Under the pieces are notes generated by a model. The model did no database searches. It worked only from the letters and a program-made list of their open reading frames with translations, and had not been told where the DNA came from. Below are positions 23,344-31,744 of a stretch of DNA of 43,589 nucleotides, piece after piece. Position 1 is the stretch's first letter, and the number at the start of each line of letters is the position of its first letter. Location: positions 1 to 43,589 of the forward strand of contig PHCQ01000041.1 of the NCBI GenBank assembly GCA_002840835.1, written 5' to 3'. The translations under genes were made by a program, and so were the position numbers. This DNA comes from Betaproteobacteria bacterium HGW-Betaproteobacteria-16. Lineage in GTDB: Bacteria > Pseudomonadota > Gammaproteobacteria > Burkholderiales > Burkholderiaceae_C.

Positions 23344-24116
23344 CGCTGCTGGAAGAACACGCCCCGACCCTCACCGCCGACGCGGCACCCCGCGAGGTCT
23401 TGCTGGACGTGCGGGGCATGTCGGCCTGGTATGGCGCGGCGCAGATCCTGTTTGGCGTGGACCTTCAGGTGTGCCGTGGTGAAGTGGTGGCACTGATGGG
23501 CCGCAATGGTGCGGGCAAGTCCACCACGCTCAAAACCATCATGGGCATGGTGCCCAAGCGGAGCGGCAGCACCACCTTCATGGGGCAAGACGTGTCGCGC
23601 CACGAGGCACACGCCATCGCCGCGCGCGGGCTGGGCTTCGTGCCGGAAGACCGGCGCATCTTCACCGACCTGAGTGTGATGGAGAACCTGGAAGTGGGCC
23701 GGCAGCCGGCCCGGCGATGGCCCGATGGCAGCGCCGCACCGGTGTGGACACCAGAGGCGCTGTTCCAGCTGTTCCCCAACCTGGGCGAAATGCCGCACCG
23801 CCCGGGAGGCCGCATGAGCGGCGGCGAACAGCAGATGCTCACCGTGGCGCGCACCCTCATGGGAAACCCCTACCTGGTGCTGCTGGACGAACCGTCCGAG
23901 GGCGTGGCGCCGGTGATCGTGGAGCAGATGGTGCAGATGATCCTGGCGCTGAAGGCGCAGGGTGTGAGCATCTTGCTGTCCGAACAGAACATGCACTTCG
24001 CCGAGCTGGTGTCCGACCGCGCCTATGTGCTTGAAAAGGGCGAGATCCGGTACACCGGCTCCATGGCCGAACTGGCTGAGGACGAAGCGGTGCGGCGAGC
24101 CTACCTGAGCGTTTAG
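23340..24116 (+). CDS. Liv-type ABC ATP-binding protein (LivF-like), nicotinate island
   Basis: This 258-residue ATPase has Walker A GRNGAGKST, the LivF block FVPEDRRIFTDLSVMENLEVG, split over about residues 100-120, signature MSGGEQQ, Walker B LVLLDEPSEGVAP and H-loop SEQNMHF. All catalytic residues are present. An N-terminal extension of about 22 residues precedes the usual start. It is translationally coupled to the preceding gene, and the nicotinamidase gene follows 72 bases later. Confidence 0.92.
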   Translation: MTLLEEHAPTLTADAAPREVLLDVRGMSAWYGAAQILFGVDLQVCRGEVVALMGRNGAGKSTTLKTIMGMVPKRSGSTTFMGQDVSRHEAHAIAARGLGFVPEDRRIFTDLSVMENLEVGRQPARRWPDGSAAPVWTPEALFQLFPNLGEMPHRPGGRMSGGEQQMLTVARTLMGNPYLVLLDEPSEGVAPVIVEQMVQMILALKAQGVSILLSEQNMHFAELVSDRAYVLEKGEIRYTGSMAELAEDEAVRRAYLSV

Positions 24117-24188
24117 GGCTCGCTGCACGTGGGCACGCATCGTGCTCCTGTGTGGGTCTTCCAACTCCCTTTACTGAAAGAGGTCACC

Positions 24189-24917
24189 ATGAAACCGATG
24201 CATCGCCGAAACCTGCTGCGTGGCGCCACCTTGAGCCTGGTGGCCGGCACTGGCTGGCCCCTCACCGCCCTGGTCGCTGGCACCATCAAGCCCGATGCGG
24301 CATCCGCTTTGATCGTGGTGGATGTGCAGAACTGTTTCGTTCCCGGTGGCACCTTGCCAGTGACCAAAGGCGACGAGGTAGTGCCGGTCATCAACCGGCT
24401 GGCCAAAGGCTTCAAGAACGTGGTGCTCACCCAGGACTGGCACACCGAAGACCACGCCTCTTTCGCCAGCACGCACCCGGGCAAGAAGCCGTTCGAGACC
24501 ATCGACCTGTCTTACGGCACGCAGGTGCTGTGGCCGGACCATTGCGTGCAAGGTACGAAGGACGCCGAGCTACATCCCGGCCTGTCCATCCCCCACGCGC
24601 AGGCCATCATCCGCAAGGGCTTTCACGCCCAGGTGGACAGCTATTCCGCGCTGCAGGAAGCCGACCGCAAGACCCTCACCGGCCTGGCGGGCTACTTGAA
24701 GGAGCGCGGCATCAGCAAGCTTTACGTGTGCGGCCTGGCCACCGATTTCTGTGTGGCCTGGACGGCGCTGGACTCTCAGGGCATGGGATTCCAGACCTTC
24801 GTGATCGAAGACGCCTCGCGCGGCATCGACCTCAATGGCTCGCTGGCCGCCGCGTGGAAACAGATGATGGCCAAGGGCGTGAAGCGCATCCAGTCGGCCG
24901 ACATTGCGCTGGCCTGA
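24189..24917 (+). CDS. pncA: Nicotinamidase/isochorismatase-family hydrolase with Tat-like leader
   Basis: This 242-residue enzyme would convert nicotinamide to nicotinate and ammonia. After a leader (Met-His-Arg-Arg-Asn-Leu-Leu-Arg, then a hydrophobic stretch to about residue 32) comes the PncA fold. The catalytic Asp lies in LIVVDVQNCF, metal ligands in DWHTEDHASF, a Lys in IIRKGFHAQVDSYS, and the nucleophilic Cys in CGLATDFCVAW. The twin-arginine leader is unusual, since PncA is normally cytoplasmic; export would place hydrolysis in the periplasm. The ATG follows AAGAGGT. It lies between the importer and NicAB genes, and the order fits nicotinamide to nicotinate to hydroxylation. Tat export needs testing. 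Confidence 0.85.
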   Translation: MKPMHRRNLLRGATLSLVAGTGWPLTALVAGTIKPDAASALIVVDVQNCFVPGGTLPVTKGDEVVPVINRLAKGFKNVVLTQDWHTEDHASFASTHPGKKPFETIDLSYGTQVLWPDHCVQGTKDAELHPGLSIPHAQAIIRKGFHAQVDSYSALQEADRKTLTGLAGYLKERGISKLYVCGLATDFCVAWTALDSQGMGFQTFVIEDASRGIDLNGSLAAAWKQMMAKGVKRIQSADIALA

Positions 24918-24996
24918 ACGCCACCGCATCGCGCCCGTGCACCCACACCGCTGCGCTAAAGTGCCCTCACCCTACGGATCGGACCGCGCTCACCGA

Positions 24997-25470
24997 ATGC
25001 TCACACTGACCGTCAACGGAGAACCCCGCGAGGTCGCCGCACACGCCAGCGCCCCTTTGCTGGACGTGTTGCGCAACGACTGCGGCCTCAACGGCCCCAA
25101 ATACGGCTGCGGGCTGGGCCAGTGCGGCGCCTGCACCGTGCTGGTCGATGGCGTGGCCGCGCGCGCCTGCGTGATCCCGGCCGGGGGCGTGAAAGGGCGC
25201 GCCATCACCACGCTGGAAGGGCTGGGCAGCCGGGGTGCGCTGCACCCGGTGCAGCAGGCCTTCATCGACGAACAGGCGGCGCAGTGCGGCTACTGCCTGA
25301 ACGGCATGATCATGATGGCCACCGCCCTGCTGAGCGAGAACCCTCGGCCCACCGAAACCGAGGTGCGCCAGGCGCTGTCAGGCAACCTGTGCCGCTGCGG
25401 CACGCACGTGGAAATCGTGCGGGCCGTGCTCGCGGCGGCGGATCGCATGGCGGGGAATCCCGTCGCATGA
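24997..25470 (+). CDS. nicA: Nicotinate hydroxylase small subunit, 2x[2Fe-2S]
   Basis: This 157-residue iron-sulfur subunit of the molybdenum hydroxylase turns nicotinate into 6-hydroxynicotinate. The plant-type cluster ligands are Cys38, Cys43, Cys46 and Cys58. The second cluster uses Cys97 and Cys100 (QCGYC) and Cys132 and Cys134 (NLCRCGTH). Length equals that of NicA of Pseudomonas putida, as I recall it. I chose the ATG at 24997 because the family begins with the beta-strand LTLTVNG; a longer in-frame start has no support. The stop overlaps the start of the large subunit (ATGA), so the two subunits should be made in equal amounts. Confidence 0.92.
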   Translation: MLTLTVNGEPREVAAHASAPLLDVLRNDCGLNGPKYGCGLGQCGACTVLVDGVAARACVIPAGGVKGRAITTLEGLGSRGALHPVQQAFIDEQAAQCGYCLNGMIMMATALLSENPRPTETEVRQALSGNLCRCGTHVEIVRAVLAAADRMAGNPVA

Positions 25471-28400
25471 GCGCATCTGATCGCCTGGCCGCCCTGCGCA
25501 CGCGCAGCGACTTCCTGCAGGCCAGTGGCGTGCTGCTGATCACGCGCGATCCGCCTGCCCCACCACCGCCCACGCCCGGCCAGCCCGCCGCCGTGCCCGG
25601 CAACCCGGCCGAAGGGGTAGAGATTCTGGTGTCCGTGTGGGACGACGGCGAGGTGATTGCGTTGCATGGTCACGTGGACCTGGGCACCGGCATCCAGACC
25701 GCGCTGGCGCAGATCGTGGCCGAAGAACTCGACGTGGGCATGGCACGGGTGCGCATGGTGCTGGGCGACACCGCGCGGGCACCGAACCAGGGCGCCACCA
25801 TCGCCAGCGCCTCCATCCAGATCCATGCCGTGCCGCTGCGCCTGGCCGCCGCCCAGGCCCGCGCCTTCCTGGTGGCGCGCACAGCGCAGCATTTGCAGTG
25901 CGATGCGGCGGCGCTGGTGGTGAACGACGGCGTGGTGCAGGTAACGGACGATGCGACACGCCGTGTGAGCTATGGCGATCTGCTCCAGGCCCAGCGTTTT
26001 GAGCTGAAGCTGGATACCAGCACCCCACTGAAGCCGGCGAGCGACTACCGCATCGTGGGCACCTCCACGGCGCGGGTGGACATCCCGGCCAAGGCAACCG
26101 GCGAACTCAGTTTTGTGCACGACATGCGCGTGCCCGGCATGCTGCACGGCCGCGTGGTGCGCCCGCCCTACGCCGGGGCCGACCACGGCGACTTCATCGG
26201 CAACACGCTGGAGTCGGTGGACGAAAGCTCCATCGCCCACATTCCCGGCGTGCGGGCCGTGGTGGTGATCCGCGACTTCGTGGGCGTGGTGGCCGAGCGC
26301 GAGGAGCACGCCGATCAGGCGGCGCGCGAACTGCGCGTGGTCTGGAAGGACTGGCCCGGCCTGCCCCGCACCGACGACATCGAGCAGGCCCTGCGCGCCA
26401 ACCCGTCCACCCGCCGCGTGCTGGTGGACGAAGGCGACGTGGAGGCCGCCACCGCAGGTGTCGAGCAACGCCTGTCGCGCACCTACCTGTGGCCCTACCA
26501 GATGCACGCGTCCATCGGGCCTTCTTGCGCGCTGGCCGACTGGCAGGGCGAGCGCCTCACCGTGTGGGCCGGCACACAGAACCCGCACGCGCTGCGGCTC
26601 GATCTGTCGCGCCTGACCGGCCTGGCCGACGTGGCGATTGAAGTGGTGCGCATGGAAGCCGCCGGCTGCTACGGCCGCAATGGTGCCGACGACGTGGCCG
26701 CCGATGCGGCCCTGTTGTCGCGCGCGGTGGGCGCGCCGGTGCGCGTGCAGCTCACACGCGAACAGGAACACCTGTGGGAACCCAAGGGCGCCGCGCAGTG
26801 GATGACCGTGGATGGAGGCCTGCAGGCCGACGGCAGCGCTGCTTACGACTTCACCACCTCCTACCCGTCCAACGGCGCGCCCACCCTGGCCCTGCTGCTC
26901 ACCCGCACCATCGAGCCCCATGCGCAGGCCTATGAAATGGGCGACCGAACCGCGCGCCCACCCTACGACTTCCCGGCGCTGCGCGTGGCCATCCACGACA
27001 TGCCGCCCATCCTGCGTGCGTCGTGGCTGCGCGGCGTGTCGGCCCTGCCGAATTCGTTCGCACACGAGTCTTATGTGGACGAGCTGGCCACCGCTGCGGG
27101 TGAAGACCCGGTGGCTTTCCGGCTGCGCCTGCTCAAGGACCCGCGTGCGCACGAACTGCTGGAAGCCACTGCGCACCGCGCCGGCTGGCTGCCGCACACC
27201 GAACCGCAGCAGCAGGGCCGCACCGGCGACATCCTGCACGGCCAGGGCGTGGCCTATGCGCGCTATGTGCACAGCAAGTGGCCTGGCTTCGGTGCCGCCT
27301 GGGCCGCCTGGGTGGCCGATGTCGATGTGAACCAGAAGACCGGTGAAGTGCATGTGAAGCGCGTGGTGGTGGGGCACGACGCGGGGCTGATGATCAACCC
27401 CGCCGGGGTGCAGCACCAGATCCACGGCAACGTGATCCAGACCACCAGCCGCGCGCTGAAAGAGCGTGTGACCACCGAACCCGCCAGGAACACCGTGGCC
27501 AATGCGGAATGGGGCAGCTACCCGATCCTGAATTTCCGCGAAGTGCCGGTGATCGACGTGATGATGATGCCGCGCCCTGACCAGCCACCGCTGGGGGCAG
27601 GCGAGTCGTCTTCGGTACCCGGCACGGCGGCGATCGCCAACGCCATCTTCGACGCCACCGGCGTGCGCTTTCGCCAGCCGCCTTTCACGCCCGAGGTGGT
27701 GCGCGCGGCGCTCAATCCTTTGCCCGCGCCGTCGCCAGCAGCCCCATCGCCAGCGGAACGCGAGGTGCCCGCCAGCGCGCCCTGGCCGCGCCGCCGTTCA
27801 GGTTGGGCGCGTGTGCTGGCGTTGGCCGCAGGCTCGCTGGGCGTGGGTGCCGCGCTGCTGGGCTGGCGCCCGGCCATTGCCCCGGTCGCACCCGCCAGCG
27901 CGCCTGTCTACACCGCCGCCACCATCGAACGCGGCCGCGTGCTGGCCGCGGCAGGCGACTGCGTGGTGTGCCATACCGCGCCAGGCGGCGTGCCCAATGC
28001 GGGCGGGCGCGGCATGGCCACGCCGTTCGGCACCATCTACACCACCAACCTCACGCCAGATCCTGACACCGGCATCGGTCGGTGGTCGTTCAGCGCCTTC
28101 CAGCGCGCCATGCGCGAAGGCATTTCGCGCGACGGCCGCCACCTCTACCCCGCCTTCCCGTACACCGCCTTCGCCCGCCTGAGCGACGACGACCTGACCG
28201 CCCTGTACGCCTACCTGATGAGCCAGCCTGCGGTGGCCGCCGCGCCGCCGTCCACCGAGCTGACCTTCCCCTTCAACCAGCGCGCCCTCATGGCCGGCTG
28301 GAACGCGTTGTTCCACGACGCCACGCCTTACCAGCCTGACACCACCCGCAGCGCTGAATGGAACCGGGGCGCCTACCTGGTCAACGGCGTGGGCCACTGC

Positions 28401-29096
28401 GGCGCCTGCCACACACCGCGCAACAGCCTGGGTGCCGAGCAGGGCGGCCGCGCCTACCTGAGTGGCGCGGTGGTCGATGGCTGGGAAGCACCCGCCCTTA
28501 CTGCGTTGAACAAGGCGCCGGTGCCCTGGAGCGTCGACGAGCTGTACCGCTACCTGCGCAGCGGCCATTCGCGCCACCACGGCATGGCCACCGGGCCCAT
28601 GGCACCGGTGGTGCAGCAGTTGGCCGCGCTGCCGGACGACGACATCCGCGCCATGGCCATCTACCTGGGCGCGTTCCAGGCGCCGGTGACGAACGAGGCC
28701 GCCGAAGCCGAACAGGCCCGCGCAGTGGTGCAGCAGGCCGCCACGCAGGCGCCCACCTTGCTGGGCAACGGTCAGCGCCTGTTCGATGGCGCCTGCGCCG
28801 CCTGCCACCACGACGGCGACGGCCCGCGCCTGCTGGGCACGCAGTCGCTGCTGGCGCTCAACACCAACCTGCACAGCGAGCGGCCCGACAACGTGCTGCG
28901 CGCCATCCTGGAAGGCGTGCGCGACCCGGCCGGGCCTGAACTCGGCTTCATGCCAGCGTTCCGCCACGCCTTGAGCGACGCGCAGATCGTCGAACTGGCC
29001 AGCTACATGCGCCAGCGCTTCGCGCCCGGCCAGCCGCCCTGGCAAGGTCTGGCGCAAGCGGTGGCGCGCGTGCGCGCCACACCAACGCAGCCCTGA
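25467..29096 (+). CDS. nicB: Nicotinate hydroxylase large subunit with three cytochrome c domains
   Basis: This 1,209-residue protein has two parts. Residues 1 to about 755 are a molybdopterin-cytosine-dinucleotide-binding aldehyde-oxidase-type domain (HGHVDLGTGIQTALAQIVAEE near residues 67-87, GAGESSSVPGTAAIANAI near 710). Residues about 780-803 are a hydrophobic helix after an Arg cluster. The rest holds three c-type haem motifs: CVVCH (from Cys832), CGACH (from Cys978) and CAACH (from Cys1110). This is the NicB architecture, in which electrons from nicotinate pass through the haems to the respiratory chain. The positive charge before the helix predicts a cytoplasmic Mo domain and periplasmic haems. 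It ends the island on this strand. Confidence 0.93.
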   Translation: MSASDRLAALRTRSDFLQASGVLLITRDPPAPPPPTPGQPAAVPGNPAEGVEILVSVWDDGEVIALHGHVDLGTGIQTALAQIVAEELDVGMARVRMVLGDTARAPNQGATIASASIQIHAVPLRLAAAQARAFLVARTAQHLQCDAAALVVNDGVVQVTDDATRRVSYGDLLQAQRFELKLDTSTPLKPASDYRIVGTSTARVDIPAKATGELSFVHDMRVPGMLHGRVVRPPYAGADHGDFIGNTLESVDESSIAHIPGVRAVVVIRDFVGVVAEREEHADQAARELRVVWKDWPGLPRTDDIEQALRANPSTRRVLVDEGDVEAATAGVEQRLSRTYLWPYQMHASIGPSCALADWQGERLTVWAGTQNPHALRLDLSRLTGLADVAIEVVRMEAAGCYGRNGADDVAADAALLSRAVGAPVRVQLTREQEHLWEPKGAAQWMTVDGGLQADGSAAYDFTTSYPSNGAPTLALLLTRTIEPHAQAYEMGDRTARPPYDFPALRVAIHDMPPILRASWLRGVSALPNSFAHESYVDELATAAGEDPVAFRLRLLKDPRAHELLEATAHRAGWLPHTEPQQQGRTGDILHGQGVAYARYVHSKWPGFGAAWAAWVADVDVNQKTGEVHVKRVVVGHDAGLMINPAGVQHQIHGNVIQTTSRALKERVTTEPARNTVANAEWGSYPILNFREVPVIDVMMMPRPDQPPLGAGESSSVPGTAAIANAIFDATGVRFRQPPFTPEVVRAALNPLPAPSPAAPSPAEREVPASAPWPRRRSGWARVLALAAGSLGVGAALLGWRPAIAPVAPASAPVYTAATIERGRVLAAAGDCVVCHTAPGGVPNAGGRGMATPFGTIYTTNLTPDPDTGIGRWSFSAFQRAMREGISRDGRHLYPAFPYTAFARLSDDDLTALYAYLMSQPAVAAAPPSTELTFPFNQRALMAGWNALFHDATPYQPDTTRSAEWNRGAYLVNGVGHCGACHTPRNSLGAEQGGRAYLSGAVVDGWEAPALTALNKAPVPWSVDELYRYLRSGHSRHHGMATGPMAPVVQQLAALPDDDIRAMAIYLGAFQAPVTNEAAEAEQARAVVQQAATQAPTLLGNGQRLFDGACAACHHDGDGPRLLGTQSLLALNTNLHSERPDNVLRAILEGVRDPAGPELGFMPAFRHALSDAQIVELASYMRQRFAPGQPPWQGLAQAVARVRATPTQP

Positions 29097-29166
29097 GATC
29101 CTTGCCGCTCGGCAGGCCCAAAGGCCCGGCTGTCGGCACAACGCCGGGATTGCACTCGGCCACGCG

Positions 29167-29182
29167 CACTTGTTACAAAGTG
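29167..29182. promoter_or_regulatory. Imperfect palindrome before carotenoid gene
   Basis: CACTTGTTACAAAGTG is a near-symmetrical 16-mer in an AT-richer patch, followed at 29189-29194 by TAGAAT, a possible -10 box. It lies about 180 bases before the start of the carotenoid gene. A regulator cannot be named. Confidence 0.3.
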
Positions 29183-29358
29183 TTCACCTAGAATGAGCCC
29201 GGCATGTCAGGTCCGCGTCAGTGACGCTGGCAGGCTACCCCCCCACACCACGACAAGACGGCCGCAACGCCCGAGTTCGCCGGGCATCTGCACCGGACGA
29301 CGGGAGCCTTGAAGCGCCGCGCAAGCAGGGAACGTTGTCCAACCCGGAGGAGAGACTT

Positions 29359-30189
29359 GTGGGTTCACCGCGCATTCGCACGCCCGAGTTCCTGGCACTG
29401 ACTGCCCTGCTGGCGGGCCTGCTGCTGTTCACGGCCTTCAGGTACCCGCCTCTGACGCTGGCCCTCAATGCCGCCTCGGTGGTGATGTTCCTGGTCAGCC
29501 TGTGGGCGGCGCACGTGCTGCTGGGTCGTGCGCGAGCCAACGGGTTTGCCGCACTGGCGCTGGCCGTGGGCTGGTTCGCCGAGCAGATGGGCTCGTCGCG
29601 CGGCTGGTTCTTCGGTCACTACACCTACACCGATGTGCTCGGCGTCACCCTGGGCGATGTGCCGCTGGTGATTCCCATGATGTGGTTCGCGCTCACGCTG
29701 CTGGGCTATGTGATGGCCTGCCTGATCCTGTGGCGCCGGCCGGTGCTGGCCGCGCCGGGCTGGGTCACCGGCGGCCTCACCGCCTGGCTGGCCGCCCTGA
29801 TCGTCACCGCCTTCGACCTGGGTGCCGACCCCTACTTCGTGTTCGTGCTCGAGGCCTGGATCATGGAGAAGAAGGACGGTGGCTGGTTCGGTGAAACCCT
29901 GCAGGGCTTTGTGGGCTGGATGATCATCGGCTTCGCCATCGTGGCCACCTTTCAGTGGCGCGCACGCCCGGTGGCGCCGTCGCTGACCGACCCGCAGGTG
30001 AACCGCGCCGTGCTGGTGCCGCTGGCCATCTATGCCAGCGGCCTGGTCTTCCAGATGATCTGGGGCCACCCGATCGAGGTGCGCGCCATCGCCTTCTTCG
30101 CCATGGGCATCCCGCTTTTCATCGCGGCCGTGGCCTGGTTCCAGTGGACCCAGCCTGCCAACCCGATTGCCCAGGGAGTGACACCATGA
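29359..30189 (+). CDS. Carotenoid biosynthesis membrane protein (CruF-like family)
   Basis: This 276-residue inner-membrane protein has about seven hydrophobic segments and belongs to the carotenoid-biosynthesis protein family (related to CruF/C50 hydratase-type proteins). Family blocks include GWFFGHYTYTDVLG, DLGADPYFV and GGWFGETLQGFVGWM. The start is taken as the GTG preceded by GGAGGAGA; an in-frame upstream ATG would add 46 residues of low-complexity, Arg-rich sequence. The stop overlaps the next gene's start region by 4 bases, so the two are coupled. Other carotenoid genes (crtB, crtI) are not in the window. A hydratase role on a carotenoid end group is a family inference. Confidence 0.82.
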   Translation: MGSPRIRTPEFLALTALLAGLLLFTAFRYPPLTLALNAASVVMFLVSLWAAHVLLGRARANGFAALALAVGWFAEQMGSSRGWFFGHYTYTDVLGVTLGDVPLVIPMMWFALTLLGYVMACLILWRRPVLAAPGWVTGGLTAWLAALIVTAFDLGADPYFVFVLEAWIMEKKDGGWFGETLQGFVGWMIIGFAIVATFQWRARPVAPSLTDPQVNRAVLVPLAIYASGLVFQMIWGHPIEVRAIAFFAMGIPLFIAAVAWFQWTQPANPIAQGVTP

Positions 30190-31658
30190 ACACCGTGCAG
30201 GGTTTGTCCCACGTCGGCTCGCACCCAGGTACAGCGGGAGGAAGTTCACCCGTGACTGCCGTGGCTTCCATGGCAGCCATGGAACACGTAGGCGACCCGC
30301 TGGCCGACGACGTCGTGTCGCGCCTGGTGGGCGAGCGGCCCTTGCCCAGTTCCACACTCACCATCGACGGGCCGAACGCCACCGCGCGCCTGAACGAGGG
30401 CACACGCCTCATGGCCGGATGGACGCACAACGGCACGCTGCTGAACTGGCCGGCGGTGCGCCCCGTGCCCGGCCCGGGGTCAGAAGACACGGTCACGGAA
30501 GTGCTGCACGACTACTTGCAGAGTGCCGCCCACCTGCCCCACTGGGCCGACGGGGCCAAGGTGGCCCGCGCAGAAAACCTGTTCATGTCGCATGGCGCCA
30601 TGTCGTGCACGCTGCTGTTCTGCGCCAGCCTGCCGGAATGTTATGTGCTGCCGCAGCTGGCCGGGGTGCTGCACATCGCCGGCCAGCTCGAAGCGCACAC
30701 CGAGCACCGCATCCGCCAGACCGCGGCCATGGTGTTCCCCGTGATGATGCGCGGCGGCCTGATGAGCCCCGGCGGCACGGGCGTGGCGCAGGTGCTCAAG
30801 GTCCGCCTGATCCACGCCACCATCCGCCACCTGATCCTGCGCGGCAACCCGGCCCAGGTGCGGGGCCTCGTGCCGCGCCGCCAGTTGGGCGAACCGGCCG
30901 GCATGCATCAGGCCATGTCGGACAACGGCTGGGATGTGGATGCCCAGGGTGTGCCCTGCAACCAGATCGAGCTGGCCTACACCCTGCTGACCTTCAGCTA
31001 CGTGTTCCTCAATGGCATGCGCAAGCTGGGACAGCGTCTGTCGCACGAAGACGAAGAGGCCTACCTGCACGCCTGGAACGTGGTGGGCCATGTGCTGGGC
31101 ATCCGCAGCGAATGGATGGCGCACACCATGGAGGAGGCCGCCGCGCTGTTTGATCGCATCCAGGCTCGCGCACGCACGGTGGTTGTCTCGCCCGACGCGC
31201 GCCCTCCGTTGGGCCGTGCGCTCATGAACACCATGGCGCAAGCCATCCATGTGCCGGTGCTGCGACATGTGCCCGTGCCACTCACGCAATGGCTGATCGG
31301 GCGGAAGACCGCGCGCGACATTGGTGTGGACGAAAAAGTGCCGCTGCTCACGCGCCTGCTGTTCCGTGTCGGGCTGGTGCTGGTGCGAGTAGTCGACGCG
31401 GTGGTGGGGCTGGTCTCGTCCCGCTTCTCGATCGTGCGTCTGTTCATGCGCACGATCGGCTACCACATGCTCACGCGATTCCTGCTCGACCAGACCCGGC
31501 CACTGACCCTGCCCGATCAGGTGCTCAACCCCATGATGGACACCGTGGCCGAATGGAGCGACGACCCCCATGGCAGCGCATGGATCAACCGCATCGAAGA
31601 CCGCCTCACCACCACCGGCGCCTGGCGGCCCCGCCATGCCGGGCAACAGAAGACATGA
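30186..31658 (+). CDS. MpaB/Lcp-like oxygenase family protein (DUF2236)
   Basis: This 490-residue protein resembles the DUF2236 group that includes fungal MpaB and bacterial latex-clearing protein Lcp. Likely haem-contact and family segments are RLIHATIRHLILRG and the later QIELAYTLLTFSYVFLNGMRKLG (split, about residues 258-280), followed by AWNVVGHVLGIRSEW. The first 60 residues are low in order. No signal peptide is evident. It is coupled to the carotenoid gene by overlap (ATGA). Lcp cleaves polyisoprene, so oxidation of an isoprenoid or carotenoid made with the partner protein is an attractive guess. Confidence is moderate for the family and low for the substrate. Confidence 0.72.
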   Translation: MNTVQGLSHVGSHPGTAGGSSPVTAVASMAAMEHVGDPLADDVVSRLVGERPLPSSTLTIDGPNATARLNEGTRLMAGWTHNGTLLNWPAVRPVPGPGSEDTVTEVLHDYLQSAAHLPHWADGAKVARAENLFMSHGAMSCTLLFCASLPECYVLPQLAGVLHIAGQLEAHTEHRIRQTAAMVFPVMMRGGLMSPGGTGVAQVLKVRLIHATIRHLILRGNPAQVRGLVPRRQLGEPAGMHQAMSDNGWDVDAQGVPCNQIELAYTLLTFSYVFLNGMRKLGQRLSHEDEEAYLHAWNVVGHVLGIRSEWMAHTMEEAAALFDRIQARARTVVVSPDARPPLGRALMNTMAQAIHVPVLRHVPVPLTQWLIGRKTARDIGVDEKVPLLTRLLFRVGLVLVRVVDAVVGLVSSRFSIVRLFMRTIGYHMLTRFLLDQTRPLTLPDQVLNPMMDTVAEWSDDPHGSAWINRIEDRLTTTGAWRPRHAGQQKT

Positions 31659-31744
31659 GTGCGACGCCTTGTTTCAGGCAATAAGTCCTGTCATTGGCGT
31701 TATTCGCCTTCCCCAAGAAAGTAACCTGCCGTTACGATGCCTCC

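Noticed and set aside
25122..25466. Extended start for the nicB frame inside nicA
   Set aside because: The extra residues are an Arg-rich out-of-frame reading of nicA, and the ATGA overlap at 25467 gives the expected NicB start.
25290..27425. Long open frame of 711 codons on the minus strand opposite nicB
   Set aside because: It mirrors the codon pattern of nicB, is rich in His, Gly and Arg without family motifs, and lacks a ribosome site. High-GC genes often give such shadows.
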